Shown here: positions 1-9,143 of the stretch, one piece after another | Layout: each line of letters opens with the position of its first letter | Numbering within the stretch: the first letter of the stretch is position 1 | Origin: Streptomyces ficellus | GTDB taxonomy: Bacteria > Actinomycetota > Actinomycetes > Streptomycetales > Streptomycetaceae | Length of the DNA: 64,000 nt | Assembly: GCF_009739905.1 (NCBI RefSeq) | Contig: NZ_CP034279.1 | Location: forward strand, 496,001 to 560,000 | Direction: 5' to 3' | Notes under the pieces: generated by a model | The model's database searches: none | Told to the model about the DNA's origin: nothing | What the model saw: only the letters and a program-made list of their open reading frames with translations | Made by a program: the position numbers and the translations under genes

Positions 1-1778
1 AAGTTGCCCAGTTGTTCGCCGGTGGGGCCGATCTCCTCGGCGAAGAGCCCGACGTGGTTGGCGTAGGTGAACATCTTCTCGAAGGCGAACCGGGCCTTCT
101 CCAGTCGTCCGGCGCGGGCGAGGGCGTCGACCCGGAGGAAGCTGCACAGGCTGAACGTGCCCTCGCAGCCGCGCAGTCCGTCGGGCGAGGCGGCGGGGTC
201 GTAGCGGTAGACCAGGCTGTCGGACACCAGGTTCTCCTCGATCGCGTCGAGGGTGCCCAGCCACTCAGGGTCGGTGGGTGACAGGAACCCGACGCGCGGG
301 GTGAGCAGGAGGGAGGCGTCCAGGACGTCGCCGCCGTAGTGCTGTGCCAGTCCGCCGCGCGCGGACGACCAGCCCCTGTCCATGATCTGGGCGAAGATGG
401 CGTCGCGCGTGGTCCGCCAGCGGACCAGGTCCGCGGGGCGGGAGAACTCGGTGGCGAGGCCCAGCCCCCGGTCCAGGGCGACCCAGCACATGACGCGGCT
501 GAAGGTGAAGTCCTGCCGCCCGCCGCGGGTCTCCCAGATGCCGTCGTCGGGGCGGTCCCAGGAGTTCGCCAGCCGGTCCAGCACCTCGGCGATCGCCTTC
601 CAGCTGCGGTGGTGCGGCCGTGTGCCGCCGCCCCGGCCCTGGGCGAGGGCGTAGAGCGCCTCGCCGTAGATGTCGAGCTGGAGCTGGTCCATGGCGGCGT
701 TGCCGACGCGGACGGGGGCCGAGCCGCGGTAGCCCTCGAAGTGGTCGAGCACCTCTTCGGGAAGGTCCGGATCGCCGTCGACCCGGTACATGATCTGGAG
801 CGGTTCGCGGTCGCGTCCCCCGCCGCCCGGGCCGGGTCCCGACGGGCTCTCGGTCAGCCGGGCGGTGAGCCAGTCGGTGAACGCGGTCGCCTCCTCGACG
901 AACCCCAGGTCCAGCAGCGCCCGTACGGACAGGGAGCCGTCCCGTATCCAGGTGTAGCGGTAGTCCCAGTTGCGTTCCCCGCCGACCTGCTCGGGGAGCC
1001 CGAGGGTGGCGGCGGCGACGGGCGCGCCCGTGGGCGCGTAGGTGAGGAGCTTGAGGGTGATGGCGGCGCGGTGCACCATGTCCGGCCACCGGCCCCGGTA
1101 GTGGGTGGTGTGGATCCACCGCTGCCAGAACCTCACCGCGTCGTTCAGTTCGTCCTCCAGCCCCGGTACGTCGATGGGGCCGGGGGGCGCGCCGTCGGGC
1201 CGGCACACCGTCAGGGCGGCTCCGGCCTTCTGTCCCGCGCTCAGGTGGATGGTGCCGTAGGCGTCGTCGCCGGTGGCGCCGCCGGGGCCTCGCTCCAGGG
1301 GGAACGTGGCGCGCAGGTGCGCGGCCGTGCCGGGGCTGCGGAAGGTGGCGTGGTCGCCGTCGACGTGCAGGGTGTGCGGGGCGCGGGCGAAGTCGAAGCG
1401 GGGCGCGCAGCGCAGCCGGAAGCGGACGGTGCCGCGCATGCAGCGCAGCATCCGTACCAGGACGTGCCGGTCGGTCGCCGCGCCGCCCGGGGACGGGGGC
1501 ATCCAGTCGAGCAGTTCGCCCACACCGTCGGGCGACATGAAACGGGTCACCAGCACGGCCGTGTTGGGGTAGTACAACTGCTTGCAGGTGCCGCTGGGGT
1601 GGTCCGGGGCGATCTCGAAGAACCCGCCGCGGTCGTGGTCCAGGAGGGCCGCGAAGAGGGCGGGTGAGTCGAACCGCGGCGCCGCGAACCAGTCGACGAC
1701 GCCTTCGGACGAGATGACCGCGGCGGTCTGCAGGTCGCCCACGAGACCGTGGTCGGCTATGGGAGGGTAACGCTCCAC
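1..1778 (-). CDS. GH15 family glucoamylase/trehalase-like protein, C-terminus cut by window edge
   Basis: Hydrolyses alpha-glucosidic bonds (glucoamylase or trehalase type) by inversion. About 592 residues are visible, against a usual family length near 600-650, so only the last residues lie outside. The N-terminus carries the GH15-like block IADHGLVGDLQTAA and VDWFAAPRFDSP. Later come WIRDGSLSVRALL (about residue 280), QLQLDIYGEALY (about 365), and the C-terminal catalytic region EEIGPTGEQLGNF just before the edge. The start is the GTG at 1778, preceded by GAGGAG; the overlapping ATG at 1780 runs into a stop after seven codons. There is no signal peptide, so it is probably cytoplasmic. Trehalase versus glucoamylase cannot be decided from motifs alone. 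Confidence 0.9.
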   Translation of the reverse strand, partial: MERYPPIADHGLVGDLQTAAVISSEGVVDWFAAPRFDSPALFAALLDHDRGGFFEIAPDHPSGTCKQLYYPNTAVLVTRFMSPDGVGELLDWMPPSPGGAATDRHVLVRMLRCMRGTVRFRLRCAPRFDFARAPHTLHVDGDHATFRSPGTAAHLRATFPLERGPGGATGDDAYGTIHLSAGQKAGAALTVCRPDGAPPGPIDVPGLEDELNDAVRFWQRWIHTTHYRGRWPDMVHRAAITLKLLTYAPTGAPVAAATLGLPEQVGGERNWDYRYTWIRDGSLSVRALLDLGFVEEATAFTDWLTARLTESPSGPGPGGGGRDREPLQIMYRVDGDPDLPEEVLDHFEGYRGSAPVRVGNAAMDQLQLDIYGEALYALAQGRGGGTRPHHRSWKAIAEVLDRLANSWDRPDDGIWETRGGRQDFTFSRVMCWVALDRGLGLATEFSRPADLVRWRTTRDAIFAQIMDRGWSSARGGLAQHYGGDVLDASLLLTPRVGFLSPTDPEWLGTLDAIEENLVSDSLVYRYDPAASPDGLRGCEGTFSLCSFLRVDALARAGRLEKARFAFEKMFTYANHVGLFAEEIGPTGEQLGN

Positions 1779-1911
1779 ATGGGCTCCTCGTGTGGTGCGT
1801 GGCCGTCTCCCCCCACTATCCGCCTCGCCGGTCCTCCCGTCGCCCCGAGACGCCTTCCCGCAGGCCAGGCGCTGGGTGCGGGGCGGGCGGCCGGTGTGCG
1901 AGGCTCAGCCC

Positions 1912-2931
1912 ATGCGGTACATCATCATCGGCGCGGGCGCGGTCGGCGCCACCATCGGCGGGCGGCTCGCGCAGGCGGGCAAGGAGGTCGTCCTGGTCGC
2001 GCGGGGCGAGCACGCACAGGCCCTGCGGGCGGACGGACTGCGGCTCACCACGGCGGAGGGGACGCGGGTCCACCGGCTGCCGGTCGTCACCGGCCCGGCG
2101 GACGCGGGCCGTCTGCGGCGGGACGACGTCCTGCTGCTCACCGTGAAGACGCAAGGAGCGGTCGCCGCCCTGGACGCGTGGGGCGACGCGGAGGTGGCGG
2201 GCGGCGGCACGGCGGCCCAGCGCCTGCCGGTGTTCTGCCTGCAGAACGGTGTGGAGGGCGAGCGGATCGCGCTGCGGCGGTTCTCCCGCGTCCACGGCGT
2301 GTGCGTCTGGCTGCCGTCGACGTTCCTGCGGCCGGGCATCGTGTCGGCGCTCTGCGCCCCGCTGACCGGCGTCCTGCACCTCGGGCTCGCCGCGGGTGGC
2401 AGTGACGCGTTGTGCCGGGCGGTGGCGGCGGACCTGACCGCCGCGGGCTTCGGGGCGCCGGTCGTCGACGACGTGATGCGCTGGAAGTACGCCAAGCTGC
2501 TGTCCAATCTGGGCAACGCGATCCAGGCCACCACCGGCCCGGAGGCCGCGCCCGCGAAACGGGCTCTTTTGGGGCGGGCGGTCCGCGAGGCGGAGGCGGT
2601 GTACGCGGCGGCGGGCATCGCGTACGCCTCCGCCGCCGAGGAGGCGGAGGCCCGCGACGGCAAGGCCGAGCAGCCGGCGGAGGTGCGGGGTGGCTCGTCC
2701 TGGCAGAGCCTGGCCCGGGGGACGGGATCGATCGAGGCGGACTACCTGAACGGCGAGATCTCGCTGCTCGGGCGGCTGCACGGGGTCGCGACCCCGGTCA
2801 ACGACGTCCTGCGGCACGCGGCGAACATCTTCGCGCGCAAGGGCCTGCCGCCGGGTGCGATGTCCGTCGAGGACCTCACGGCCCTCGCGGACGAGGCCAC
2901 CGCCCGCACCGCCGGTCAACCCCCGGGGTAG
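1912..2931 (+). CDS. 2-dehydropantoate 2-reductase family protein (ApbA/PanE-like)
   Basis: NADPH-dependent ketoreductase family; the classic member reduces ketopantoate to pantoate in coenzyme A synthesis. The protein is 339 residues, near the family norm of about 300-340. It opens with MRYIIIGAGAVGATIGG, a textbook Rossmann dinucleotide site at residues 7-13. The C-terminal domain has MRWKYAKLLSNLGNA, which holds the catalytic lysine region, and a later SIEADYLNGE block matching the substrate-binding segment. ATG at 1912 was preferred because the Rossmann strand begins there; upstream in-frame sequence has no family character. Genomes usually carry several paralogues, so whether this one is the true PanE is open. 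The stop codon lies inside a CCCCCGGGG repeat. Confidence 0.85.
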   Translation: MRYIIIGAGAVGATIGGRLAQAGKEVVLVARGEHAQALRADGLRLTTAEGTRVHRLPVVTGPADAGRLRRDDVLLLTVKTQGAVAALDAWGDAEVAGGGTAAQRLPVFCLQNGVEGERIALRRFSRVHGVCVWLPSTFLRPGIVSALCAPLTGVLHLGLAAGGSDALCRAVAADLTAAGFGAPVVDDVMRWKYAKLLSNLGNAIQATTGPEAAPAKRALLGRAVREAEAVYAAAGIAYASAAEEAEARDGKAEQPAEVRGGSSWQSLARGTGSIEADYLNGEISLLGRLHGVATPVNDVLRHAANIFARKGLPPGAMSVEDLTALADEATARTAGQPPG

Positions 2932-2959
2932 CCCCCGGGGCCCCCGGGGCCCCCGGGGG
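2920..2959. repeat. Four copies of CCCCCGGGG, overlapping a stop codon
   Basis: CCCCCGGGG occurs at 2920-2928, 2932-2940, 2941-2949 and 2950-2958. The first copy supplies the last codons of the reductase gene and TAG sits between copies one and two. Each unit is self-complementary, so the array can fold into GC hairpins and may act as a terminator or processing site. Confidence 0.7.
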
Positions 2960-3027
2960 CTTTGGGCGCGCGGGGGGTCCGGCACCGTACAGTGCTCCTG
3001 GGCGCGGCACGAGCATCGGGAGAGCAC

Positions 3028-3609
3028 GTGACTGCGGTGAGCCTTGAGCACAGGACCGTACCCGCCGACACCGGCGAGGTGACCCTGCTGATCGCGCGGC
3101 AGGTCGAGCCGGGACACGAGGCCGTCTTCGAGCGCTGGGCGCGGGGCATCCTCGCGACCGCGGCGGGGTTCCCCGGTCACCTGGGCCACGGCCTGTTCCG
3201 GCCGTCCGCCGACGGCGCGCCCTGGTTCCTGATCCACCGGTTCCGGGACGCCGAGGCGTGCCGCCGCTGGCAGGAGTCCCCGGAGAGGGCGGCCTGGTTC
3301 GCCGCCTGCGAGGGGCACCACCACATCGAGGTGGCGCGGCGGGAACTCACCGGGATGGAGACGTGGTTCGCCGAGCCGGGCGCGGTGACGCCGGCGCCCC
3401 CGCGGTGGAAGATGGCGATCAGCGCCACGCTGGCGATCTACCCGATCTCCCTGGCGGGCAGCTATGTCCTCGTCCCGCACCTGACCGGCCTGCACCCGGT
3501 CGTGAGCAGTGCGGTGATCGCCTGCGTCTTCAACGTCCTGATGACGTACGCGGCGATGCCCGCGGTCAGCCGCCTGCTGCGGGGTTGGCTCCGCGGACCG
3601 CGGGCGTAG
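3028..3609 (+). CDS. ABM-domain protein with two C-terminal membrane helices
   Basis: A 193-residue protein. Residues about 10-105 resemble the antibiotic biosynthesis monooxygenase (ABM) dimeric alpha-beta barrel, with LLIARQVEPGHEAVFERWA followed by a WFLIHRFRDAEACRRW block. The C-terminal third contains two hydrophobic helices (about 128-151 and 157-183), the layout of ABM proteins annotated as membrane-anchored. The family includes cofactor-free quinone-forming oxygenases but also many members without known activity, so no reaction is assigned. GTG at 3028 is chosen because CGGGAG lies seven to nine bases upstream. Confidence 0.75.
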   Translation: MTAVSLEHRTVPADTGEVTLLIARQVEPGHEAVFERWARGILATAAGFPGHLGHGLFRPSADGAPWFLIHRFRDAEACRRWQESPERAAWFAACEGHHHIEVARRELTGMETWFAEPGAVTPAPPRWKMAISATLAIYPISLAGSYVLVPHLTGLHPVVSSAVIACVFNVLMTYAAMPAVSRLLRGWLRGPRA

Positions 3610-3738
3610 GGGACGCCCCTGCCCGGGCCGCGGAGCCGGATCCGGTGGCGGCTTCGGTGCGGGCGGCCGGTCGGTGAACCCTCGTGGCGCGTGGTGGGGG
3701 CAGCAAGGGTTTCCCCTCTTTCTCCGTGGTTTCTCCGT

Positions 3739-3766
3739 CTGACATCTTGCGTTCGCCCCCTACACA
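3739..3766 (+). promoter_or_regulatory. Candidate housekeeping promoter for the subtilase gene
   Basis: CTGACA (3739-3744) and TACACA (3761-3766) are separated by 16 bases, close to the -35/-10 pattern of the principal Streptomyces sigma factor. The predicted start lies about 40 bases before the GGAGGA ribosome site at 3802. Assigned by pattern only. Confidence 0.4.
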
Positions 3767-3811
3767 CTCGGCCCGGCTGCCCGACCAGCACGCCGGGACT
3801 CGGAGGACGCG

Positions 3812-5617
3812 TTGATACGTCACATATCCCGTTGGCACCCGGCGAGATCGCTCACGGCCGCCGCGGCCGTACTCGGCTCGACCCTCGCCCTCGTCACTCC
3901 GGCCGCGGCCCTCGGCAGCGCGCCGGACGCCGCCACCCCCGTGCCCGCACCGGCCGTCGCGCCGGCGTCGGCCGCCGCGTGGGTCGCGGGCACCCGGGCC
4001 CACCTCGTGATCACCTCGCCCGGTGACACCTCCGCCGTGCGGGCGGCCGTGACCGCCAACGGCGGTTCGGTGTTCGCCGCCTACGACGCGATCGGCGTGA
4101 TCGTCGCCCACTCGGCCTCGGCCGGCTTCGCCTCCGCGATGCGCGGGGTTTCCGGAGTGCAGCAGGTCGGTGCGACGCGTACGTCGGACGTGCCGGCCGA
4201 CGCGTACGACCCCGCCCTCCCGGCGAACCCGCCCCAGGCGTCGAACCCGCCGGCGGAGAGCCTGCGCTGGGACATGACCCAGATCAACGCCGACAAGGCG
4301 TGGGCGGTGAACCCCGGTTCCGCGACGGTCAAGGTCGGTGTGCTCGACACGGGCGTGGACGACCGGCACCAGGACATCGCGCCGAACTTCAACGCGGCGG
4401 ACTCCGCCTCCTGCGCCTACGGCAAGGCCGACACCCGCGCGGGCGCGTGGCGGGACGTCGGTACGCACGGGACGCACGTGGCCGGGACGATCGCGGCCGC
4501 CAAGAACGGCAAGGGCGTGGTCGGTGTGGCGCCCGGGGTGAAGATCTCCTCGGTCCGCATCGCCGAACCGGGCAGCAGCCTGTTCTTCGCGGAGAACACG
4601 ATCTGCGGCTTCATGTGGGCCGGTGACCACGGCTTCAAGGTCACCAACAACAGCTATTACACGGACCCGTGGCAGTTCAACTGCCCGGACAACGCCGACC
4701 AGGCCGCCATCATCGAGGGTGTCCGCAGGGCGCAGGAGTACGCCGAGAGGCGGGGTTCGCTGCAGGTCGCGGCGGCCGGCAACTCCAACCTCGACCTGGC
4801 GAACAAGACGGTCGACACGGAGAGCCCCAACGACTCCACTCCGGTCAGGCGCCCGATCACCAACGCCTGCCTGGACATTCCGACCGAGCTGCCCGGCGTC
4901 GTGACGGTCGCCGCCATGGGCAAGGGCAACGTCAAGGCGTCGTACTCCAACTACGGCAACGGCGTCGTCGACATCGCCGCCCCGGGCGGTGACGGTGCCT
5001 CCGGCGTCTACTCCACCCTGCCCGGCGGCAAGTACGGCAACATGAACGGTACGTCGATGGCGTCGCCGCACGTCGCGGGCGTCGCCGCGCTGATGGCGAG
5101 CGCCGACCCCACGGCCACCCCGGCCGACATCCGGTCCCGGCTCGGCGTCCAGGCTGTGGACGTGGCGTGCCCGGCCGACAGCCGGTGCACGGGTACCACC
5201 GCCAGGAACGGGTTCTTCGGCGAGGGTCAGACCGACGCCCTGAAGGCGGTCGGTGGGACGACGCCGCCTCCCGGCGGGTACTTCGAGACCACCACGGACG
5301 TGACGATCGCGGACAACGCGACCGTGGACAGCCCGATCACCGTCTCGGGTGTGACGGGCAACGCGCCGGCCGCCCTGAAGGTGGGCGTCGACATCGCGCA
5401 CACGTACCGCGGTGACCTGGTCGTCTCGCTGGTGGCGCCCGACGGCACGGTGTACCCGCTGGAGGACTTCGCCGACAACGACGGTACGGACAACGTGCGC
5501 AAGGCGTACACGGTCGACGCCTCCGCGGAGGTGGCGAACGGCACCTGGAAGCTCCGGGTGCGGGACATCGCGCGGCAGGACACCGGGAAGATCGACGCCT
5601 GGAACCTGACCTTCTGA
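3812..5617 (+). CDS. Secreted S8 (subtilisin-family) serine protease with C-terminal P-domain
   Basis: An extracellular endopeptidase of 601 residues. The TTG start at 3812 is well placed after GGAGGA and gives a Sec signal peptide (Arg-rich n-region, hydrophobic core LTAAAAVLGSTLALV, Ala-rich cleavage area). An inhibitor-like propeptide follows (about 45-125). The catalytic triad is visible: Asp near 179 in VLDTGVDD, His near 219 in GTHGTHVAG, Ser near 415 in NGTSMASPHVAG. Residues about 490-601 form a proprotein-convertase P-domain (DVTIADNATVDSPI, then WKLRVRDIA and DAWNLTF), which usually stabilises the enzyme or binds substrate. It is monocistronic, ending in a strong hairpin shared with the convergent DUF1206 gene. 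Confidence 0.93.
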   Translation: MIRHISRWHPARSLTAAAAVLGSTLALVTPAAALGSAPDAATPVPAPAVAPASAAAWVAGTRAHLVITSPGDTSAVRAAVTANGGSVFAAYDAIGVIVAHSASAGFASAMRGVSGVQQVGATRTSDVPADAYDPALPANPPQASNPPAESLRWDMTQINADKAWAVNPGSATVKVGVLDTGVDDRHQDIAPNFNAADSASCAYGKADTRAGAWRDVGTHGTHVAGTIAAAKNGKGVVGVAPGVKISSVRIAEPGSSLFFAENTICGFMWAGDHGFKVTNNSYYTDPWQFNCPDNADQAAIIEGVRRAQEYAERRGSLQVAAAGNSNLDLANKTVDTESPNDSTPVRRPITNACLDIPTELPGVVTVAAMGKGNVKASYSNYGNGVVDIAAPGGDGASGVYSTLPGGKYGNMNGTSMASPHVAGVAALMASADPTATPADIRSRLGVQAVDVACPADSRCTGTTARNGFFGEGQTDALKAVGGTTPPPGGYFETTTDVTIADNATVDSPITVSGVTGNAPAALKVGVDIAHTYRGDLVVSLVAPDGTVYPLEDFADNDGTDNVRKAYTVDASAEVANGTWKLRVRDIARQDTGKIDAWNLTF

Positions 5618-5658
5618 ATGTTCTGAGGGCTTTCGTCCCTCCGGGCACCGCCGTTCAT

Positions 5659-5697
5659 GGCCGTGCCGCCCCGCGTCGGTCGCGGGGCGGCACGGCC
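5659..5697. terminator. Strong bidirectional hairpin terminator
   Basis: A perfect 17-bp GC-rich stem (5659-5675 with 5681-5697) and a five-base loop sits between two convergent genes, the subtilase and the DUF1206 protein. There is no T-run, as is common for actinobacterial terminators. Confidence 0.85.
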
Positions 5698-5704
5698 GCG
5701 GCGT

Positions 5705-6508
5705 TCACACCCGGCGCCACCTCGCCATGGCGAACGAGAACAGCCCGTACAGCGCGAGCCCCAGTGCGACGGCCACGAGCAGCCAGGGGCCGGCCGGGGT
5801 GTCGGCGAAGGAGCGGATGGTGTCGTCGACGCCCTTCGCCTCGCTGGGCCGGTACGTGATCGCGGCTCGCAGCGCGAACCCGCCGGCCACCATGAAGACC
5901 AGGCCGCGGGCCACACCGCCGCCCACTCCGGCGACGTCGACGGCCTGACGGGCCCGGGTGCTCATCTCGCCCAGTTTCAGATGTTTGTGGTAGCTGCGCC
6001 GGATTGCCTGCACGGCACCGACGGCGCCCGCGACGGCGATGCCGATCCCGGCGGCCGCCACCAGCCACTGCCCGGCGGGCAGTTCCAGCGCGCGAGCCGT
6101 CAGGTCGTCGGACTGCCGGTCGCTCTGTCCGCCGCCGCCGCTGTGGTCACCGCCGGCGAACGTGAACACCGACCAGGCGGCCACGGCGTAGAAGACGGCG
6201 CGGCCGGCCGAGAGCAGTCGCCGGGTCGTCTTGTTCCCCCACAGCGCCTCGGTGAGCTGCCACAGGGCCATGCCCACCAGGCCGATGCCGAGCAGCCACA
6301 GGAGCACCGATCCCATGGGTTTGGCGGCGACCTCGGCGAGGGCACCGCCCTTGTCGGCCTGTTCGCCGCCGTCTCCGAAGGCGATCCGCAGGGCCAGGAA
6401 GCCGACGAGGAGATAAATCACACCCCGTGCGGCGAATCCCCACCGACCTGCCACCTCTACGACGGTTCTGCCGCTTTTGCCGTTTGCCTTGTTCCGTATG
6501 CTCACCAC
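5705..6508 (-). CDS. DUF1206 domain membrane protein
   Basis: A 267-residue integral membrane protein with about six helices arranged as three repeats of a two-helix unit, the architecture of DUF1206. Recognisable segments are GFAARGVIYLLVGFLA near the N-terminus, then GRAVFYAVAAWSVF, and GGGVARGLVFMVAGGF in the third unit. The function of the family is unknown. Two adjacent GTG codons (6508 and 6505) follow AGGGGAGG; the second has the better spacing and would remove one residue. It is divergent from the sigma-CAP fusion gene and may share its control region. Confidence 0.85.
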   Translation of the reverse strand: MVSIRNKANGKSGRTVVEVAGRWGFAARGVIYLLVGFLALRIAFGDGGEQADKGGALAEVAAKPMGSVLLWLLGIGLVGMALWQLTEALWGNKTTRRLLSAGRAVFYAVAAWSVFTFAGGDHSGGGGQSDRQSDDLTARALELPAGQWLVAAAGIGIAVAGAVGAVQAIRRSYHKHLKLGEMSTRARQAVDVAGVGGGVARGLVFMVAGGFALRAAITYRPSEAKGVDDTIRSFADTPAGPWLLVAVALGLALYGLFSFAMARWRRV

Positions 6509-6697
6509 GGCACCTCCCCTGCCCCGTTGCCCTGCGCGGCGGACGGGAAACCGGGCGGCCGCCCGGCAGTGGGACCTGTGGGGTGCGGGTTCTCGAAGGT
6601 TGCCATTGTTTTTTCGCTGTTTCCGTTATCACCGGCCCGGCGGCCGGTCTCCCAGGTGTCGGGCGGATCGTCGTCCGCGGGAGGAAGGAGCCGAGAA

Positions 6698-8371
6698 GTG
6701 AGCCAGACAGACGAGGCACGGCTGGTCAGGGCGGCGCAGGCCGGGGACCAGCGGGCGCAGGACGAGCTGGTGGCGGCCTACCTGCCGCTCGTCTACAACA
6801 TCGTCGGGCGGGCGCTGAGCGGGCACGCCGATGTGGACGACGTGGTGCAGGAGACGATGATCCGGGCGCTCGGCGGCCTCGGTTCGCTGCGCGATCCGGA
6901 CCGGTTCCGGTCCTGGCTGGTGGCGATCACCATGAACCGGATACGTGACCACCGGTCGGTCCCCACCCTGGCGGGTGACTCGTACGCCGGGGAGGAGCCG
7001 GCGGATCCGGGCGCCGACTTCGTGGACCTCACGATCCTGCGGCTGGGACTGTCGGGGCAGCGGCGCGAGGCGGCCGAGGCCACCCGGTGGCTGGAGGACG
7101 ACGACCGGGAGCTGCTGTCGCTGTGGTGGCTGGAGGCGGCGGGCGAGCTGAGCCGGACGGAGGTGGCCGAGGCTCTGGAGCTCACGCCGCAGCACACGGC
7201 CGTGCGCGTACAGCGGATGAAGGCGCAGCTGGAGACCGCGCGGATCGTGGTCCGGGCGCTGGCGGCGGTGCCGCGGTGTGTGCTGCTGGACGACGCGGTG
7301 GCGGGGTGGGACGGGCTGCCGTCGGCGCTCTGGCGCAAGCGGATCGCCCGGCACGCCCGTGATTGCACGGTGTGTTCCGGTCATGGTGCGGGGCTGGTCC
7401 CCGCCGAGGGGCTGCTGGTCGGTCTGGGGCTGGTGCCCGTGGGGGCCGCGCTCGCGGGAGCGGGTGCGGGGCTCGCGGCCGGCGCGGGCGACACGTTCGT
7501 CCTGGCGGGTGCCGGGTCGGCGGTCCCGGGCGCGCACGGGTCGGTGCCCGCCGGGGTGGCCGCGGGCGGTGCCGGGCGCGGGGGCGGGAGCGGTCCGGGC
7601 GTCCGGCGGCAGGAGCGCCACGCCCGGCGCCGGCGGCAGCGACGCGGGGCGGCCGCCGCGGCGGCGCTGCTGGTGGCGGGCGGCGGGGTGGCCGGCTGGC
7701 AGCTCCTCGGGCCCGAGGAGGGCAGCCGGGAGCTGCGTACGCAGACGGCGACGGAACCCTCCCGCGCGGCGCTCGCGACACCGTCCGCGCCGGCCCGGCC
7801 GAGCGCGCGGCCGTCGGCCTCGCCGTCACCGTCCGCGTCGAAGAGCCCCTCGCCGTCGGCGTCGCCGTCCAAGAAGCCGAAGCCGAAGGCGACGCCCAGC
7901 CGGAAGACGGCCGAGCCGCGGCCGGAGGCGTCCCCGTCACGGGAGCGTTCCGCCCCGCGGCCCGAGCGGCCGCAGGCGCCCTCGGGGGGGTCGTTCGCGG
8001 AGCAGGTGACCGCGCTGGTCAACTCGGAGCGGGCGGACAACGGCTGCGGTCCGGTGAGCCAGAACGGGCAGCTGGACACGGCCGCCCAGCGGCACTCCGA
8101 GGACATGGCGGCCCGCGGCTACTTCGACCACACGAGCCCGGACGGCACGGACCCGGGCGACCGGGTCACCGCCGCGGGGTACCAGTGGTCGACGTACGGC
8201 GAGAACATAGCGAGGGGCCAGCAGAGCGCCGCCTCGGTGATGGAGTCCTGGATGAACAGCCCGGGCCACCGTGCCAACATCCTCAACTGCTCGTTCAAGG
8301 AGATCGGCCTCGGCGTCCACCAGGGGCAGGGCGGCCCGTGGTGGACACAGGTTTTCGGCGCACGCGGCTGA
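6698..8371 (+). CDS. Sigma-70 family factor fused to a zinc-finger, membrane segment and extracellular CAP domain
   Basis: A 557-residue composite protein. Residues about 10-90 look like sigma region 2 ([25 protein letters not shown]) and about 125-190 like region 4 ([25 protein letters not shown]). Next comes HARDCTVC (His219, Cys223, Cys226), the HX3CX2C signature of ZAS anti-sigma domains. A hydrophobic stretch follows at about 236-262, then a membrane helix at about 316-338 and a Ser/Pro/Lys-rich linker. Residues about 430-557 are a CAP/SCP-PR1 domain ([40 protein letters not shown]). This suggests one chain carrying sigma, anti-sigma and sensor parts. The GTG start at 6698 follows GGAAGGAG. 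It has no separate anti-sigma neighbour. Confidence 0.88.
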   Translation: MSQTDEARLVRAAQAGDQRAQDELVAAYLPLVYNIVGRALSGHADVDDVVQETMIRALGGLGSLRDPDRFRSWLVAITMNRIRDHRSVPTLAGDSYAGEEPADPGADFVDLTILRLGLSGQRREAAEATRWLEDDDRELLSLWWLEAAGELSRTEVAEALELTPQHTAVRVQRMKAQLETARIVVRALAAVPRCVLLDDAVAGWDGLPSALWRKRIARHARDCTVCSGHGAGLVPAEGLLVGLGLVPVGAALAGAGAGLAAGAGDTFVLAGAGSAVPGAHGSVPAGVAAGGAGRGGGSGPGVRRQERHARRRRQRRGAAAAAALLVAGGGVAGWQLLGPEEGSRELRTQTATEPSRAALATPSAPARPSARPSASPSPSASKSPSPSASPSKKPKPKATPSRKTAEPRPEASPSRERSAPRPERPQAPSGGSFAEQVTALVNSERADNGCGPVSQNGQLDTAAQRHSEDMAARGYFDHTSPDGTDPGDRVTAAGYQWSTYGENIARGQQSAASVMESWMNSPGHRANILNCSFKEIGLGVHQGQGGPWWTQVFGARG

Positions 8372-8455
8372 CCGGGCGACGACGGGCACGGCCGTTGATC
8401 GCCGTGCCCCGATCGGGGGGCTCCGGGCCGAGGCTTCAACCGGGGAAGAGGAGGG

Positions 8456-8479
8456 GCTTATCCTCGGACGACGGGGTAG
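8456..8479 (+). promoter_or_regulatory. Candidate SigB-type stress promoter
   Basis: GCTT (8456-8459), a 14-base spacer, then GGGTAG (8474-8479) resembles the Streptomyces SigB-class consensus GNNT-N14-16-GGGTAY, with the last base unmatched. It lies about 80 bases before the methanogen-output-domain gene and would drive it and the following phosphatase. Confidence 0.35.
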
Positions 8480-8558
8480 ATGGTCACCGCACCTCGCCGA
8501 CGACCCTGCGGCGGCAGACCGCGCGGTGCCCATCACGAGGGAGGAAGGGAGCGGGCAC

Positions 8559-9137
8559 GTGAGACCGGCGAGGGAAGCGGACGTGGGGCTGGACCGTGAC
8601 GTCTTCATGCGCGGGCTCGTCCGGGAGCTGGCGACGTCCCTGGAGACGGTGGTCGGCCTGGAGGAGGCGTCCGGCTACATCAGCCTGGTCGGCCAGTCGG
8701 TCGGCACCCAGATCAACGCGTCCTACACCGCGGCCCTCGGTGTGCCGCGGCTCACCCGCGAGCAGGTGGCCGACGTCCTGGTCGACCTCAAGCAGCGCAT
8801 CAGGGGCGACTTCTACCTGATCTCCCAGGACGAGGAGAAGATCGTCCTGGGCAGCCGCAGCTGCCCGTTCGCCGAGAAGGTGGAGGGCCGGGAGTCGATG
8901 TGCATGATGACGTCGAACATGTTCGGCACCATCGCCGCCCAGAACCTCGGCTACGCGCGCGTGGAGCTGGAGGAGACGATCGCCCGCGGCAGCTCCGGCT
9001 GCCGGGTCGTCGTCCACCTCACCCCCGACCTCGAGATCGACGAGCACGACGAGCCCGGCCGCGAGTACTTCGGCGACTCGCGGAAGGCGGAAGCCCCTAC
9101 CGCCGCCCCCACGACGCCGGCGCCGGCAGAGGACTGA
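8559..9137 (+). CDS. Methanogen output domain 1-type sensory protein
   Basis: A 192-residue cytoplasmic protein resembling Streptomyces proteins annotated with methanogen output domain 1. Visible features are [16 protein letters not shown], then [14 protein letters not shown], and a Cys-containing segment [20 protein letters not shown] followed by [13 protein letters not shown]. The cysteines could bind metal or sense redox, but that is inference. GTG at 8559 is chosen because GGAAGGGAG ends seven bases upstream; an in-frame GTG at 8526 lacks a ribosome site. It ends six bases before the SpoIIE-type phosphatase gene, so the two are co-transcribed and probably work as an input/output pair. Confidence 0.75.
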   Translation: MRPAREADVGLDRDVFMRGLVRELATSLETVVGLEEASGYISLVGQSVGTQINASYTAALGVPRLTREQVADVLVDLKQRIRGDFYLISQDEEKIVLGSRSCPFAEKVEGRESMCMMTSNMFGTIAAQNLGYARVELEETIARGSSGCRVVVHLTPDLEIDEHDEPGREYFGDSRKAEAPTAAPTTPAPAED

Positions 9138-9143
9138 ACCGAG

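Noticed and set aside
3566..5401. Long minus-strand open frame opposite the subtilase
   Set aside because: Typical antisense shadow of a GC-rich gene: Arg/Gly/Val-rich, no ribosome site, no family motif, while the plus-strand frame has a full catalytic triad.
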